DNA of 36,612 nucleotides from an uncultured Nitrosomonadales bacterium (GCA_903858965.1 CAIOKY010000155.1:1-36612), one strand, 5' to 3'. Positions 15,592 to 25,785 are shown, counted from the first letter of the stretch. Numbers and translations are program-made. The notes: a model not told the origin generated them from the letters alone.

Positions 15592-17571
15592 ATGAAGCCA
15601 GGAAGAAACGATCCATGCAGCTGCGGCAGCGGAAAGAAGTACAAAAATTGTTGTGAAGGGAAAGTTGCATCTTCCATGTCAGTGCCGTCGTCCGCCGAAA
15701 TCAATGCGCTGATCGTTCTGTACAACGCGGGGCGTTATGCGGAGGCAGAAAGCGGGGCACGCATGCTGGTTGGCCGACGCCCGAGCTTCGGCTTTGGCTG
15801 GAAACTGCTGGGCGGTGCACTTCAGATGCAGGGCAAGAATGCGCTGCCTGCCTTTCAAAAGACCGCGGAACTGATGCCCGGTGAAGCCAATGCGCACAGC
15901 AATCTGGGTGCCGTCCTGTATGGTCTTGGGAAGTATGACGAAGCGCTGTCGAGCTACCGCAAAGCGATGGAATTAAAACCCGCTTTTGCAGGGTCGCATT
16001 ACAACCTGGGCAAAATCCTGAGCGAATGCGGGAAGCTGGAAGAGGCCGTGGCGTGTTATCGCAGGGCAATTGATATCCAGCCCGACTTTGCCATGGCACA
16101 TTACAACCTGGGTAACGCACTTAAGGATTTGGGCCAGCCTGACGGAGCGGTGGCAAGCTACCGCAAGTCGTTGCAGATCGATCCCGGTTTTTTGCCGGCG
16201 TATGTCAATCTGGGCGTTGTTCTTCAGGGCCGGAGCCAGTTTTCCGAAGCAGCAAGCTGCTATCGCCGCGCGTTGGAGATCGAGCAAAATCTGGCTGATA
16301 TCCACAGCAATCTGGGCCATGTACTGAAACACCTCGGAGAATTTGACGCGGCTATGGCTAGCTATCGGCGCGCGATCGGAATCGATCCTGGTTGCATTGA
16401 AGCCACGCTGGGGGCGGGACTTTTGTGCATGGAAAATGGCGAGATGGAAGAGGCCGAAAGCTTGTTCCAACGAGCGTTGAAGATCAATGTCCGGGATATG
16501 GAAGCCCGTTATCTTCTGGCGCAGGTGAAAAAAGTAGATGCTGGTGACGAAAATTTTTCTACTCTGGTTGCGTTGGAAGAAAACGCGCGAAACAAAGCAT
16601 CATCCACGATCGAACCCCTATCCGACTCGGATGCGATCAAGCTGTATTTTGCGCTGGGTAAGTGTTGCGATGACGTAGGGGATCACGACCAGGCTTTCCG
16701 TCACTATATCAAGGGCTGCCAACTGAAGCGTGCCACGCTTGCCTATGACGCCGAGCGGACGGCGCAATATTTCAGCGACATCATCGGGTTTTTTGACCGG
16801 GCTACAATAGAACGCCTGCGTGGTGGAGGTGATCCATCACGGGTGCCTGTTTTTGTGCTGGGCATGCCGCGTTCCGGCACTACGTTGACCGAGCAGATCA
16901 TCGCCAGTCATCCGGATATTCGGGGTGCCGGAGAACTGCCCGATTTGCTGATGGCTATAAAACGCGGGGCAGCCAGAATAGGAGCCAGATTTCCGGATGA
17001 CATGTCTGCACTCGGTCTGAAAGATCTTGCCGTATGGGCTGAAGATTATGTTGCCGGTTTGCTTAAGCGGGCACCGGATGCAAAACGCATCACCGACAAA
17101 ATGCCGGAAAATTACCTGGCCGTAGGCTTGATACACTTGATGCTGCCGAACGCGAAGATCATCCACGTCAATCGCAACCCGGTGGATACCTGTCTTTCCT
17201 GCTTTACCAAATTGTTCAACAGCGGGGCCGAATATTCCTACGATCTGGCAGAGCTGGGCCGGTACTACGGCGGTTATGCGAGGTTGATGGCGCATTGGCG
17301 CAGCGTGTTGCCTGCCGGAGCCTTCCTGGACGTGCAGTACGAAGAGATTGTCGCTGACCAGGAAACGCAAGCCAGGCGCATGATAGCTTTCTGCGGTCTG
17401 GAGTGGAGCGATGCTTGCATCGACTTTCATCACGCCAAGAATGCAGTTCGCACCGCCAGTTTGACCCAGGTGCGCCAACCTATATACGGATCCTCGGTGA
17501 ATCGCTGGAAGCGGTATCAAAAACATCTGGCCCCATTGCTGGAAGCGCTTGGCGATTTGGTGCCGAAGTAA
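15592..17571 (+). CDS. SEC-C/TPR protein with C-terminal sulfotransferase domain
   Basis: The predicted 659-residue protein begins with the same SEC-C knuckle (Cys9, Cys11, Cys20, Cys21) as its neighbour. About seven or eight TPRs follow (residues 66-305). The C-terminal half is a sulfotransferase of the tyrosylprotein-sulfotransferase-like type. The PAPS 5'-phosphosulfate loop is VFVLGMPRSGTTLTEQIIAS at about 419-438, and the 3'-phosphate site is VNRNPVDTCLSCF near 525. It would move sulfate from PAPS to an unknown acceptor. AAAAGGG sits eight bases before the ATG at 15592, although an ATG two codons upstream overlaps the previous stop. It forms a pair with the methyltransferase paralogue and probably shares its transcript. 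Confidence 0.9.
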   Translation: MKPGRNDPCSCGSGKKYKNCCEGKVASSMSVPSSAEINALIVLYNAGRYAEAESGARMLVGRRPSFGFGWKLLGGALQMQGKNALPAFQKTAELMPGEANAHSNLGAVLYGLGKYDEALSSYRKAMELKPAFAGSHYNLGKILSECGKLEEAVACYRRAIDIQPDFAMAHYNLGNALKDLGQPDGAVASYRKSLQIDPGFLPAYVNLGVVLQGRSQFSEAASCYRRALEIEQNLADIHSNLGHVLKHLGEFDAAMASYRRAIGIDPGCIEATLGAGLLCMENGEMEEAESLFQRALKINVRDMEARYLLAQVKKVDAGDENFSTLVALEENARNKASSTIEPLSDSDAIKLYFALGKCCDDVGDHDQAFRHYIKGCQLKRATLAYDAERTAQYFSDIIGFFDRATIERLRGGGDPSRVPVFVLGMPRSGTTLTEQIIASHPDIRGAGELPDLLMAIKRGAARIGARFPDDMSALGLKDLAVWAEDYVAGLLKRAPDAKRITDKMPENYLAVGLIHLMLPNAKIIHVNRNPVDTCLSCFTKLFNSGAEYSYDLAELGRYYGGYARLMAHWRSVLPAGAFLDVQYEEIVADQETQARRMIAFCGLEWSDACIDFHHAKNAVRTASLTQVRQPIYGSSVNRWKRYQKHLAPLLEALGDLVPK

Positions 17572-17596
17572 GCTCGAGTTGTGCAGAACCTCGGCT

Positions 17597-17625
17597 GCGA
17601 CAGCCCAGGCAAAGCCTGATAGAAT
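17597..17625 (+). promoter_or_regulatory. Duplicated ndk promoter ahead of the third TPR gene
   Basis: GCGACA (17597-17602), a 17-base spacer and TAGAAT (17620-17625) repeat exactly the arrangement found before the intact ndk at 19263-19291. The surrounding block GGCAAAGCCTGATAGAATGC is shared. The -35 and -10 boxes are identical in the two copies while the spacer differs at a few bases, which supports a functional promoter. Confidence 0.6.
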
Positions 17626-17669
17626 GCCAAGCCATTTTATTGAATGCAAATCAAGTCTGGGGAAATGGC

Positions 17670-17807
17670 ATGGCCGTTGAGCGTACCCTGTCGAGTATCA
17701 AACTCCATGTAGTAATCAAGCAGCCATCAACCAGATTCACGCCAGGTTTGGATGTTATTGCGGCCAACATGCCGCAGCCCTTGGTGCTGAAGGCTGCATC
17801 AACCTGA
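17670..17807 (+). pseudogene. ndk: Decayed 5' fragment of ndk
   Basis: The frame starts [11 protein letters not shown], nearly the same as the real Ndk ([13 protein letters not shown]), and then loses similarity through frameshifts. A later stretch reads INQIHARF in another frame, matching IGQIYSRF of Ndk, and AANM matches AAQM. About 45 codons remain and no active-site region is present. Its TGA overlaps the ATG of the following TPR-sulfotransferase gene (TGATG, 17805-17809). It is part of a duplication that includes the ndk promoter. The intact gene lies about 1.67 kb downstream. The divergence implies an old copy or one from a related strain. Confidence 0.8.
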
Positions 17808-19081
17808 TGATGTCCCCCGATAAATCAACCACGAACATCAGCTCGGGAAGTGAGCCGAGCCCGCAGGAAGTCAATCTGTTGCTGGCCCTGTACAAAGAGG
17901 GGCGCTACGCTGAAACAAAAGCCCTTGCTAGTGAAATAACGGTACGGTTTCCTCGGCATAGTTTTGGCTGGAAGGCGATGGGAACCGTGCTCCTGCAGCA
18001 GGGGTACACTGAAGAAGCTTTGGTACCATTTCAGAATGCAGCCGAATTGTCACAGGAAGATGCTTCATTACATAACAGTCTGGGCAATACATTCGCGAAA
18101 TTAGGGAGGCTGTCTGAAGCAGAGGCCAGCTATTGGCGAGCCCTGACGCTTAATCCAAATTTCACCGAAGCTCAGCACAATTTGAACAATATACTCAGGC
18201 TGGCCCGGCTGTCCGAAGCGGAAAGGCTATCTCTGGGCATTGTACAAAAACAGCCAAGTCAACCTATTCCTGAGTTCGAAAAGTTTAATAACTATTTATT
18301 TATCGTCGGTGCACAAAAAGCAGGTACAACCTCGTTGTATAGTTATTTTGACCAAAGGCCCGAGGTGGTTGGCGGGGAGATCAAAGAAAAATCATTTTTT
18401 AGCCTGGATAGTTTTTTTGAGAAGGGCAATCGTTATTACCATTCCATGTTTCCGATTGGTTCACAGTACGCTTGCGGCATGGATGCAACGCCGGAATATC
18501 TTTACCACGGAGAATGCGCGGGCCGCATTCATACCTTTGATCCAGATGCAAAAATTGTTGTCCTGTTGCGTGAACCCGTATCAAGAGCTTTGTCTGCTTT
18601 CAATATGTACCATCAAATTATTCGGAATCGATCTTTCAGGGAATTAATCCGGCAGTGCAGTAAGCACACTCAAGATTTCTTTATGCCGATCATCGAAGGT
18701 AAAGTTGAACCTACCCTGGCTTATTTCCTTAATCGAGAGCTTCAGGTCATGGAGCAGGACAAGATGGTGGAAGAACCGTCATTAATCAGGCGCGGGTTGT
18801 ATGCCCCACAGTTGGAGCGCTATATCCGCCAGTTTGGTCGCAAGAACATATTGATCCTGTTTAGTGATGATTTGAAAACGGATACGCATAATACTGTCAA
18901 TAAGGTGTGTAACTTTATTGGACTGAAACCATTTGGTGACAGGGAATATCCCATGCAGAATGTCCTGGAATATAGGGTGGACCAGCGTGGTAAAGACTTA
19001 ATCGGCCAGCTTGCAAATGATTTATTTGCAAAAGACAAGCTGGAGCTGGCTCAGACTTACGGACTTATTGTTCCCTGGTAG
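17807..19081 (+). CDS. TPR protein with C-terminal sulfotransferase domain, lacking SEC-C
   Basis: The 424-residue product keeps the pre-TPR segment of its neighbours (PSPQEVNLLLALYKEGRYAE, compare PSSAEINALIVLYNAGRYAE) and two or three TPRs (to about residue 130). It has no SEC-C knuckle. The sulfotransferase domain is of the heparan-sulfate/NDST type, with PAPS loop IVGAQKAGTTSLYSYF at about 166-181 and LLREPVSRALSAFNMY near 250. It is thus a different family from the sulfotransferase upstream. The second half is visibly richer in A and T than neighbouring genes, suggesting transfer. The start sits at the junction with the ndk remnant, where the SEC-C part would be expected. Only a weak GAAGG precedes it, so expression may rely on coupling to the remnant. 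The ATG at 17810 is an alternative start. Confidence 0.88.
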   Translation: MMSPDKSTTNISSGSEPSPQEVNLLLALYKEGRYAETKALASEITVRFPRHSFGWKAMGTVLLQQGYTEEALVPFQNAAELSQEDASLHNSLGNTFAKLGRLSEAEASYWRALTLNPNFTEAQHNLNNILRLARLSEAERLSLGIVQKQPSQPIPEFEKFNNYLFIVGAQKAGTTSLYSYFDQRPEVVGGEIKEKSFFSLDSFFEKGNRYYHSMFPIGSQYACGMDATPEYLYHGECAGRIHTFDPDAKIVVLLREPVSRALSAFNMYHQIIRNRSFRELIRQCSKHTQDFFMPIIEGKVEPTLAYFLNRELQVMEQDKMVEEPSLIRRGLYAPQLERYIRQFGRKNILILFSDDLKTDTHNTVNKVCNFIGLKPFGDREYPMQNVLEYRVDQRGKDLIGQLANDLFAKDKLELAQTYGLIVPW

Positions 19082-19262
19082 AAGTGATGAATTAGCTAGA
19101 CTTAGGCCAAGCGGAACGGGAGACCCGGCCGCAGTGTACGATTCTGCCGGTTTTCAGCGGAACACCGACGGAGATACGCAAGCTTCCCGGCCACGCTTTA
19201 TAGTTATCGGATGCGCGGGATGATCTGGCCCGGGTGAGTGCAGGCGCAAGCGGGTAGCAGCT

Positions 19263-19291
19263 GCGACAGCGGGGGCAAAGCCTGATAGAAT
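19263..19291 (+). promoter_or_regulatory. Probable sigma-70 promoter of ndk
   Basis: GCGACA (19263-19268), 17 bases and TAGAAT (19286-19291) place transcription start near 19298. The same boxes and spacing are conserved in the duplicated copy at 17597-17625. The 180 bases between the upstream stop and this site show no gene. Confidence 0.6.
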
Positions 19292-19337
19292 GCCAAGCCG
19301 TTTTTATTAACCACTATTTATGTCTGGAGAAAGTAGC

Positions 19338-19763
19338 ATGGCTGTTGAACGTACCCTGTCGATTATCAAGCCCGATGCAGTTGCAAAGAATGTCATCGGC
19401 CAGATTTACTCGCGCTTTGAAAAAGCCGGCCTGAAGATTGTCGCCGCGCAAATGCGCCACCTGACGCGTGCCGAAGCGGAAGGTTTTTATGATGTGCATC
19501 GCGCCCGTCCGTTCTTCAAGGACTTGGTGGATTTCATGGTTTCCGGCCCGGTGATGATCCAGGTGCTGGAAGGCGACAACGCCGTTCTGAAGAATCGCGA
19601 CCTGATGGGTGCGACCGATCCGAAGAAGGCCGACAAGGGCACCATCCGCGCCGATTTCGCGGACAGCATCGATGCGAATGCGGTGCATGGTTCGGATTCC
19701 GCGGAAAATGCAGCCAATGAGATCGCTTATTTCTTCCCGAAGAAGAATATCCATCCACACTAA
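19338..19763 (+). CDS. ndk: Nucleoside diphosphate kinase
   Basis: Ndk moves the gamma phosphate of ATP to other nucleoside diphosphates through a phosphohistidine. The 141-residue protein starts [15 protein letters not shown] and contains the active-site motif NAVHGSDS with the catalytic histidine near residue 117, and the [17 protein letters not shown] segment before it. The ATG at 19338 is chosen over the in-frame ATG at 19320 because it matches the family start and has GGAG nine bases upstream. A decayed duplicate of its 5' end lies at 17670. It is followed by rlmN after nine bases. Confidence 0.97.
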   Translation: MAVERTLSIIKPDAVAKNVIGQIYSRFEKAGLKIVAAQMRHLTRAEAEGFYDVHRARPFFKDLVDFMVSGPVMIQVLEGDNAVLKNRDLMGATDPKKADKGTIRADFADSIDANAVHGSDSAENAANEIAYFFPKKNIHPH

Positions 19764-19772
19764 GAGTTAAAG

Positions 19773-20855
19773 ATGCAGCAAAACCTCCTCGATTTTGATG
19801 CGCAGGCACTGGCCGGTTATTTCACGGAAATGGGCGAAAAACCGTTCCGTGCGCGCCAGCTGATGCGCTGGATGTACAAGGCCGGGGAGTCCGATTTCGC
19901 CGCGATGACTGATATTGCTGCAGCAACGCGCGACAGGTTGGCGCAATGTGCCAATATCACTGCGCCGAATGTGATGCGCGAGGAATTGTCCGACGATGGC
20001 ACGCGCAAGTGGTTGCTGAACGTGGGTACCGGGAATGCCGTGGAAGCGGTGTACATCCCCGAAGAAACGCGCGGTACATTATGCGTTTCCACTCAGGCCG
20101 GTTGTGCGCTGAATTGCTCGTTCTGCTCGACCGGCAAGCAGGGTTTCAACCGCAACCTGAGTGTTGCGGAGATCATCGGCCAGTTATGGTGGGCTAATCA
20201 TCAACTCGGCAAAGATGCCGACGGCAACTGGAAAATCAGCAATGTGGTGATGATGGGCATGGGCGAGCCGTTGTTGAATTTTGACAACACGGTGAGCGCG
20301 CTGCGCTTGATGCTGGATGACAACGCTTATGGATTGTCGCGCCGCCGCGTGACGGTCTCTACATCCGGCATCGTGCCGGCAATGGACCGGCTGCGCGAAG
20401 AATGTCCGGTGGCGCTAGCCGTCTCGTTGCATGCGCCGAATGACAAATTGCGCGACGAATTGGTGCCGATCAACCAGAAATATCCGCTCAAGGAATTGCT
20501 GGCCGCCTGCCGGCGTTATCTGGAGCGTGCGCCGCGCGATTTCATCACTTTCGAGTATGTGATGCTGGAAGGCGTGAATGATTCGGTGCAACAGGCTCGC
20601 GAGCTGGTGAAGCTGGTGCGAGATGTGCCTTGTAAATTCAACCTGATTCCGTTCAATCCGTTTCCCCAGACGCATTATCGGCGTTCGAGACCGGATGATA
20701 TCCAGCATTTTCGCGATGTGCTGATGCAGGCCGATATCGTGACTACTACGCGCAGGACACGTGGAGATGATATCGCGGCGGCCTGCGGCCAGCTGGCCGG
20801 CCAAGTGCAGGATAAGACCAAACGAACCCTGCGTCGTTCTGTCGGAGTGGTATAG
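19773..20855 (+). CDS. rlmN: Dual-specificity 23S rRNA/tRNA adenine-C2 methyltransferase RlmN
   Basis: RlmN is a radical-SAM enzyme that methylates A2503 of 23S rRNA and A37 of some tRNAs. The 360-residue protein shows the CxxxCxxC cluster motif with Cys111, Cys115 and Cys118 in [12 protein letters not shown], the [12 protein letters not shown] segment near 162, and the C-terminal methyl-carrying cysteine in IAAACGQL (Cys338). ndk-rlmN-pilF is the order expected in betaproteobacteria. Short spacing on both sides suggests a common transcript. Confidence 0.97.
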   Translation: MQQNLLDFDAQALAGYFTEMGEKPFRARQLMRWMYKAGESDFAAMTDIAAATRDRLAQCANITAPNVMREELSDDGTRKWLLNVGTGNAVEAVYIPEETRGTLCVSTQAGCALNCSFCSTGKQGFNRNLSVAEIIGQLWWANHQLGKDADGNWKISNVVMMGMGEPLLNFDNTVSALRLMLDDNAYGLSRRRVTVSTSGIVPAMDRLREECPVALAVSLHAPNDKLRDELVPINQKYPLKELLAACRRYLERAPRDFITFEYVMLEGVNDSVQQARELVKLVRDVPCKFNLIPFNPFPQTHYRRSRPDDIQHFRDVLMQADIVTTTRRTRGDDIAAACGQLAGQVQDKTKRTLRRSVGVV

Positions 20856-20874
20856 ATGAATTGCGAGGCACACC

Positions 20875-21612
20875 TTGAATAAATTGCTGTCTTTGGTGTT
20901 TCTAATGTCTGTATTGGCGGGTTGTAGCACGCCCGGCGGTTCGGGCGGTATCGCCAGCGCCAAGGTTCATACCGAGCTGGCGGGTTTGTATTTTGATCGC
21001 GCGCAGTTCGGCGTTGCGCTGGAGGAGATAGAGCATGCCTTGCGGTCGGATCAGGATTATGCGCCGGCATATTACATGCGGGGCCTGATTCACATGGAAC
21101 TGCGTGAGGATAAAGATGCTGAAGAGGACTTTAAACAAAGCATACGCCTCGACAAGGACGATCCCAAAGCGCATTACAACTATGGTTTATTCCTGTGTGA
21201 CCGGGCCAGGGAGAAAGAGTCCATTGCACAATTCATGGCGGCAGTGAAAAACCCCTTGTATGAAACACCCGGGCTGGCTTATCTCGGCGCCGGGCAATGC
21301 TCAAAAAAAGCAGGCAACAACAAGGATGCAGAAGAGTTCCTGCAAAAAGCCCTGAAGGTGCAACCTGATTTGACGCAAGCCATGTATGCCCTCGCGGAAT
21401 TGAATTTTGCCAATGCCGATTATTTTGCTGCCAGGAAATATTTTGCGAACTTTTCGCAAAGAAACGAAAACTTGACAGCGGCGCAACTCTGGCTGGGAGT
21501 GCGTATCAGCCGCAGGGTGGAAGATCGTAGTTCGGAGGCCAGCTATGCGACACAGTTGCGCAATCGCTTTCCCGACTCGCGTGAAACCCAATCGTTGACA
21601 CATGGTGAATGA
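20875..21612 (+). CDS. pilF: Type IV pilus biogenesis/stability lipoprotein (TPR)
   Basis: This outer-membrane lipoprotein helps assemble the PilQ secretin in systems where it has been studied (PilF in Pseudomonas, PilW in Neisseria). The 245-residue protein has a signal peptide with lipobox LAGC, giving lipidated Cys17, and about six TPR units typified by YYMRGLIHMELREDKDAEEDF and AHYNYGLFLC. The start is TTG at 20875 with GAGG about eight bases upstream; no better in-frame start lies near. The stop overlaps the rodZ start. No other pilus gene is in the window. Confidence 0.9.
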   Translation: MNKLLSLVFLMSVLAGCSTPGGSGGIASAKVHTELAGLYFDRAQFGVALEEIEHALRSDQDYAPAYYMRGLIHMELREDKDAEEDFKQSIRLDKDDPKAHYNYGLFLCDRAREKESIAQFMAAVKNPLYETPGLAYLGAGQCSKKAGNNKDAEEFLQKALKVQPDLTQAMYALAELNFANADYFAARKYFANFSQRNENLTAAQLWLGVRISRRVEDRSSEASYATQLRNRFPDSRETQSLTHGE

Positions 21613-22568
21613 TGGAAAATCTTCCTGATAACAATTCCGGACAAGGGGGTCGCACCAGCCCGGCACAGGCGACTTCCTTGGGAAGCATGCTGCGTGAGGG
21701 GCGCGAAAGACTCGGCTTGAGCGTGAGTGATGTGGCGGGCCAGATCAAGTTTGCTCCGCGCCAGATCGAGGCATTGGAAGCCGAGGATTTCAGGAGTCTT
21801 CCCGAGGCGGCATTCCTGCGCGGTTTTGTGCGCAGCTATGCCAAGATACTGCGTTTGGATGCGGATACATTATTGGCGAGTATGCCGCATACGAAAGCGA
21901 CTGTGGCGGAGTTGATCCCGGCTTCGGTCGGTGTGCCATTCCCGAATACGCAATCCGTGAAACAACAGAATGTGATCTGGTTGGGCGCGGCGTCATTGCT
22001 GGCGGTGATTGTTGCGGCATTTGCGATTTGGCATTTCAAGACCCCTATTAAGCAAGCAAAAGAACCGCTGAAAGTTACGCAGGTTGAAACGCCTATTATC
22101 TTGCCGACCGAAACAAAAATCACTTCCGAACCACTGGTGCTGAAACCGAGCACGATCGCGCCGACTGTCCATGCAGTAACCAAAGTGCATTCGTCGGCAG
22201 CGCAATCCTCGGTTCGGGACACGAAAACCTTGGCTTCGGTACGCGCGGCGAAACCGACGGCCGCCAAGGAGGCGCCGAAAGTTCAGGCAGCAGAGCCTGT
22301 GATTCCGCCGGGCGCGTTGCCGCAAATCACCGAATTGCGCCTGGTGTTCGGCGAAGAATCGTGGACAGAGATCAAGGGCAAGGACGGCAAGATCATATCA
22401 TCGCAAGTCAATCCGGCCGGCAGTGAATTGCGTGTCGAAGGCAATCCATCGTTCGCGATGCTGATCGGCCATGCCGCATCGGCAAGCTTGTATTACCAGG
22501 GCAAGCAGGTGAATTTGAAGCCTTACATCAATCAGTACAGCGAAGTCGCGCACTTGAAGTTGAAGTGA
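21609..22568 (+). CDS. rodZ: RodZ-like cell-shape protein (HTH, TM, DUF4115)
   Basis: RodZ links MreB filaments to the membrane in rod-shaped bacteria. The 319-residue protein has an N-terminal Cro/C1-type helix-turn-helix region (residues 24-95, with [21 protein letters not shown] and [13 protein letters not shown]). A transmembrane segment lies near 122-142, followed by a Pro/Thr/Ala/Lys-rich linker to about 235. A periplasmic DUF4115 domain contains [17 protein letters not shown]. Start ATGs are at 21609 and 21612; the first overlaps the pilF stop. It stands upstream of ispG, the usual arrangement. Confidence 0.92.
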   Translation: MMENLPDNNSGQGGRTSPAQATSLGSMLREGRERLGLSVSDVAGQIKFAPRQIEALEAEDFRSLPEAAFLRGFVRSYAKILRLDADTLLASMPHTKATVAELIPASVGVPFPNTQSVKQQNVIWLGAASLLAVIVAAFAIWHFKTPIKQAKEPLKVTQVETPIILPTETKITSEPLVLKPSTIAPTVHAVTKVHSSAAQSSVRDTKTLASVRAAKPTAAKEAPKVQAAEPVIPPGALPQITELRLVFGEESWTEIKGKDGKIISSQVNPAGSELRVEGNPSFAMLIGHAASASLYYQGKQVNLKPYINQYSEVAHLKLK

Positions 22569-22570
22569 GC

Positions 22571-23842
22571 ATGAGTGCAGCCATCATAAAACGCCGCCCG
22601 TCGCAACGGGTATTGGTTGGCAAGGTGATGCTGGGCGGCGGTGCGCCTATCGTGGTGCAGTCCATGACCAATACCGATACAGCCGATGCCGAAGCGACCA
22701 CAAAGCAGGTATTCGAGTTAGCCAAGGCCGGTTCCGAGCTGGTACGCATCACCGTCAACACTCCCGAGGCTGCCGCGCAAGTGGCCAACATACGCGCGCG
22801 TTTAGATGCAATGGGTTGCGATGTGCCGCTGGTGGGCGATTTCCATTACAACGGCCATCGCCTGCTGAATGACTTTCCGGATTGCGCACAGGCCTTGGCG
22901 AAATACCGCATCAACCCGGGCAACGTCGGGCGCATTCGCAAGGAAGATGATCCGTTCTCGATGATGATAGAAACGGCTATCCGTTATGACAAGCCGGTGC
23001 GCATCGGGGTGAATTGGGGCAGTCTGGACCAGAATCTGGTCGCGCGCATGATGGATGAGAATTCGCGCCTTGCCCAACCGAGAGAAGCAAATGAAGTGAC
23101 CCGTGCCGCGCTGATCGCTTCAGCTTTGGAAAGCGCGCAGCGCGCCGAGCAATTGGGTTTGGCGCATAACCGCATCGTGCTGTCATGCAAGGTCAGCGAT
23201 GTACAAGACCTGATCTCGGTATATCGCGCGCTGAGCAGGCAGTGTGACTATGCGCTGCACCTTGGGTTGACCGAAGCAGGCATGGGTTCCAAGGGTATCG
23301 TCGCTTCGACCGCGGCATTGTCGGTGCTGTTGCAGGAAGGTATAGGCGACACGATCCGTATTTCTTTGACCCCGGAGCCGGGCGGTGATCGCACCCAGGA
23401 AGTGCTGGTCGGCCAGGAGATATTGCAGACCATGGATTTGCGCGCGTTCGCACCGATGGTGACGGCGTGCCCGGGTTGTGGACGCACCACCAGCAGCTTC
23501 TTCCAGGAATTGGCGCAAAGCATCCAGACGCATCTGCGTGTGCAGATGCCGCTGTGGCGAAAACAATATGAAGGCGTGGAGAACATGACCGTTGCGGTGA
23601 TGGGTTGTGTGGTGAACGGACCGGGCGAAAGCAAGCTGGCCAACATCGGCATCAGCCTGCCGGGAACCGGCGAGAGTCCAGCCGCGCCGGTGTATATCGA
23701 CGGCGAAAAAACCGTGACTTTGCGCGGTGACAACATCGCCAAGGAGTTTACGGAGATCGTCGACAGCTACGTGGCACGTAAATATGCAGCGCGCAGCGAT
23801 GAGACAAAAATGTCACACAGCATACCGTTACACGCCGTTTAG
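22571..23842 (+). CDS. ispG: (E)-4-hydroxy-3-methylbut-2-enyl-diphosphate synthase
   Basis: IspG converts methylerythritol cyclodiphosphate to HMBPP in the MEP isoprenoid pathway with a 4Fe-4S cluster. The protein has [17 protein letters not shown] near residue 28, [12 protein letters not shown] near 88, and a cluster-binding region with [12 protein letters not shown] and [12 protein letters not shown]. The ATG at 22571 fits relatives starting [15 protein letters not shown] two codons upstream overlaps the rodZ stop (GTGA) and is also possible. The gene is intact and of normal length (423 residues). Confidence 0.97.
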   Translation: MSAAIIKRRPSQRVLVGKVMLGGGAPIVVQSMTNTDTADAEATTKQVFELAKAGSELVRITVNTPEAAAQVANIRARLDAMGCDVPLVGDFHYNGHRLLNDFPDCAQALAKYRINPGNVGRIRKEDDPFSMMIETAIRYDKPVRIGVNWGSLDQNLVARMMDENSRLAQPREANEVTRAALIASALESAQRAEQLGLAHNRIVLSCKVSDVQDLISVYRALSRQCDYALHLGLTEAGMGSKGIVASTAALSVLLQEGIGDTIRISLTPEPGGDRTQEVLVGQEILQTMDLRAFAPMVTACPGCGRTTSSFFQELAQSIQTHLRVQMPLWRKQYEGVENMTVAVMGCVVNGPGESKLANIGISLPGTGESPAAPVYIDGEKTVTLRGDNIAKEFTEIVDSYVARKYAARSDETKMSHSIPLHAV

Positions 23843-23865
23843 AAAAATTGCCCGAAAGAATTATT

Positions 23866-25137
23866 GTGAGCAGTAACGAAACCCTGCAAGCCGTGCGCGG
23901 CATGAATGACATCCTGCCGGACGAAGCCGAGCTGTGGTTGTGGTTCGAGGAGGTGGTACGCGACTGGCTGCATAGCTATGGTTACCGCAACATCCGCATG
24001 CCGCTGGTCGAGCCGACTACTCTGTTCAAACGCGCTATTGGTGAAGTCACCGACATCGTCGAAAAAGAGATGTACAGTTTCGAGGACAGTCTCAATGGCG
24101 ATCAGCTCACGCTGCGTCCTGAGGGAACCGCTTCATGCGTGCGTGCCGTGCTGCAGCACAATCTGCTGTATAACGCGCCGCAGCGCCTGTATTACAGCGG
24201 ACAGATGTTCCGTCACGAGCGCCCGCAGAAAGGACGTTATCGCCAGTTTCACCAATTCGGTGTCGAAGCCCTGGGTTTTGCCGGGCCGGACATTGATGCC
24301 GAACATATCCTGATGTGCGCACGGCTATGGAAGAAATTGGGACTGCGCGATGTCGCGCTGCAATTGAATACTTTGGGGGATACCGATTCACGGCATCGCC
24401 ATCGTGCCAAGCTGATCACTTATTTCGAACAACACACAGGATTGCTGGATGCAGAGGCACAGCGGCGTTTACACAGCAATCCCTTGCGCATACTGGATAG
24501 CAAGAATCCGGCGATGCAGGAACTGATTGTTGGTGCGCCCAGACTGATGGATGAGCTGGATGAGGACGCGTTGCGCCATTTTGATGAGCTGCAAGCAATA
24601 CTCAAACAACACGAAGTGCCGTTTGAGATCAATCCGCGGCTGGTGCGCGGATTGGATTATTACAACCGTACCGTATTCGAATGGGTGACCACGCAACTCG
24701 GCGCGCAGGGCACCATCTGTGCGGGAGGGCGCTATGACGGGCTGGTCGAACAGATAGGCGGCAAGCCTGCTACGGCAATCGGTTTCGCGATGGGAGTGGA
24801 GCGATTGCTGGCGTTGTTGCTGGATGATGGCATGGCGCTGCCCAAGCCCGGGGTGGATGTGTATGTGGTGCATCAGGGCGAACCGGCGAGCCGATTGGCC
24901 AGCCGGGTGGCCGAGCAATTGCGCGATGGCAATCTGCGCGTGGTATTGCATTGCGGCGGCGGCAGTTTCAAGTCGCAAATGAAAAAGGCCGATGGCAGCG
25001 GCGCGCGCGTGGCGGTAGTGATCGGCGAAGATGAGGCGCAGGCGAACGAAGTCAGCGTGAAGCCGATGCAGGGCGGTGAACAGGTCAGGGTCGCTGTGCG
25101 GGAACTTAATGCGATCGTAAATAATTTAATCAAGTAG
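23866..25137 (+). CDS. hisS: Histidyl-tRNA synthetase
   Basis: HisRS charges tRNA(His) with histidine. The class II core is clear: [17 protein letters not shown] at the start, motif 2 with [19 protein letters not shown] near residue 107, the histidine motif [13 protein letters not shown] near 255 and motif 3 [13 protein letters not shown] near 305. A C-terminal anticodon domain starting DVYVVHQG follows. I choose the GTG at 23866 because relatives have few residues before QAVRGMND and GAAAG lies upstream. A TTG at 23848 would add six residues. The order ispG-hisS-yfgM-bamB-der is the canonical proteobacterial cluster. Confidence 0.97.
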   Translation: MSSNETLQAVRGMNDILPDEAELWLWFEEVVRDWLHSYGYRNIRMPLVEPTTLFKRAIGEVTDIVEKEMYSFEDSLNGDQLTLRPEGTASCVRAVLQHNLLYNAPQRLYYSGQMFRHERPQKGRYRQFHQFGVEALGFAGPDIDAEHILMCARLWKKLGLRDVALQLNTLGDTDSRHRHRAKLITYFEQHTGLLDAEAQRRLHSNPLRILDSKNPAMQELIVGAPRLMDELDEDALRHFDELQAILKQHEVPFEINPRLVRGLDYYNRTVFEWVTTQLGAQGTICAGGRYDGLVEQIGGKPATAIGFAMGVERLLALLLDDGMALPKPGVDVYVVHQGEPASRLASRVAEQLRDGNLRVVLHCGGGSFKSQMKKADGSGARVAVVIGEDEAQANEVSVKPMQGGEQVRVAVRELNAIVNNLIK

Positions 25138-25146
25138 GGGTATGAC

Positions 25147-25785
25147 ATGGCGGTGTTGGATTTGCAGGAACAGGAACAACTCGATGCGCTCAAGGCGTGG
25201 TGGAAAGACAACGGTAACTGGGTACTCGGTGTACTGCTTGTTGCCGTGACCGGAGTGAGCGGCTGGCGCGGCTGGCAGTATTACCAGTACCAGCAGGCAA
25301 GCGGAGCGGCATCCTTATACCAGCAAGTCGTCGAACAGGTCGACAGCCATGACGCCAAGCGCGTCAACGATGCCGCCGCCGCGGTGATGGACAAATTTTC
25401 TTCTACTCCCTACGCCGCGCGCGCTGCATTGTTGGCGGCACAAGTGAATGAGCAGGGCAAGGATGTGGCGCATGCCAAGGCGCAATTGCAATGGGTGATA
25501 GATCATGCAAGCGAAGATGCGCTCAAAGATGTGGCGCGATTGCGCCTGGCGGCAGTGCTGCTGGACGAGAAGAATTATGCGGATGCGCTGAAGCAATTGG
25601 AAGCCAGGCATGCGGAATCATTCGATGGTTTGTATGCCGACTTGAGAGGCGATGTATTGAGCGCACAGGGCAAGGCAGATGATGCGAGGAGCGCCTACAA
25701 ACTGGCTTACGAAAAAATCGACGCGCAAAGCATGTATCGCAATTTTATCCAGATGAAGATCGATGCACTAGGCGTGACTAAATGA
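25147..25785 (+). CDS. yfgM: YfgM-type TPR membrane protein
   Basis: YfgM is an inner-membrane protein with a periplasmic TPR-like domain that, in E. coli, associates with the SecYEG-PpiD translocon and periplasmic chaperones. The 212-residue protein has a cytoplasmic N-terminus (LDLQEQEQLDALKAWWKDN), one membrane segment at about 24-42, and helical repeats (AKAQLQWVIDHASEDALKDV, RLRLAAVLLDEKNYADALKQ). Its stop overlaps the bamB start (ATGA), in line with their shared role in envelope protein traffic. Confidence 0.93.
   Translation: MAVLDLQEQEQLDALKAWWKDNGNWVLGVLLVAVTGVSGWRGWQYYQYQQASGAASLYQQVVEQVDSHDAKRVNDAAAAVMDKFSSTPYAARAALLAAQVNEQGKDVAHAKAQLQWVIDHASEDALKDVARLRLAAVLLDEKNYADALKQLEARHAESFDGLYADLRGDVLSAQGKADDARSAYKLAYEKIDAQSMYRNFIQMKIDALGVTK

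Noticed and set aside
13175-17571. Tandem CRISPR-like or DNA repeats in the TPR genes
   Set aside because: The periodic ~102-bp similarity reflects the 34-residue TPR protein repeat and not a non-coding array.
17403-17669. In-frame extension of the ndk remnant upstream into the sulfotransferase gene
   Set aside because: The region is already coded in the other frame by the conserved end of the sulfotransferase, and similarity to Ndk begins only at the ATG at 17670.
19082-19262. Possible gene or RNA between the TPR-sulfotransferase gene and ndk
   Set aside because: No frame with a start, ribosome site and protein-like content was found, and no tRNA or clear structured RNA pattern is visible.
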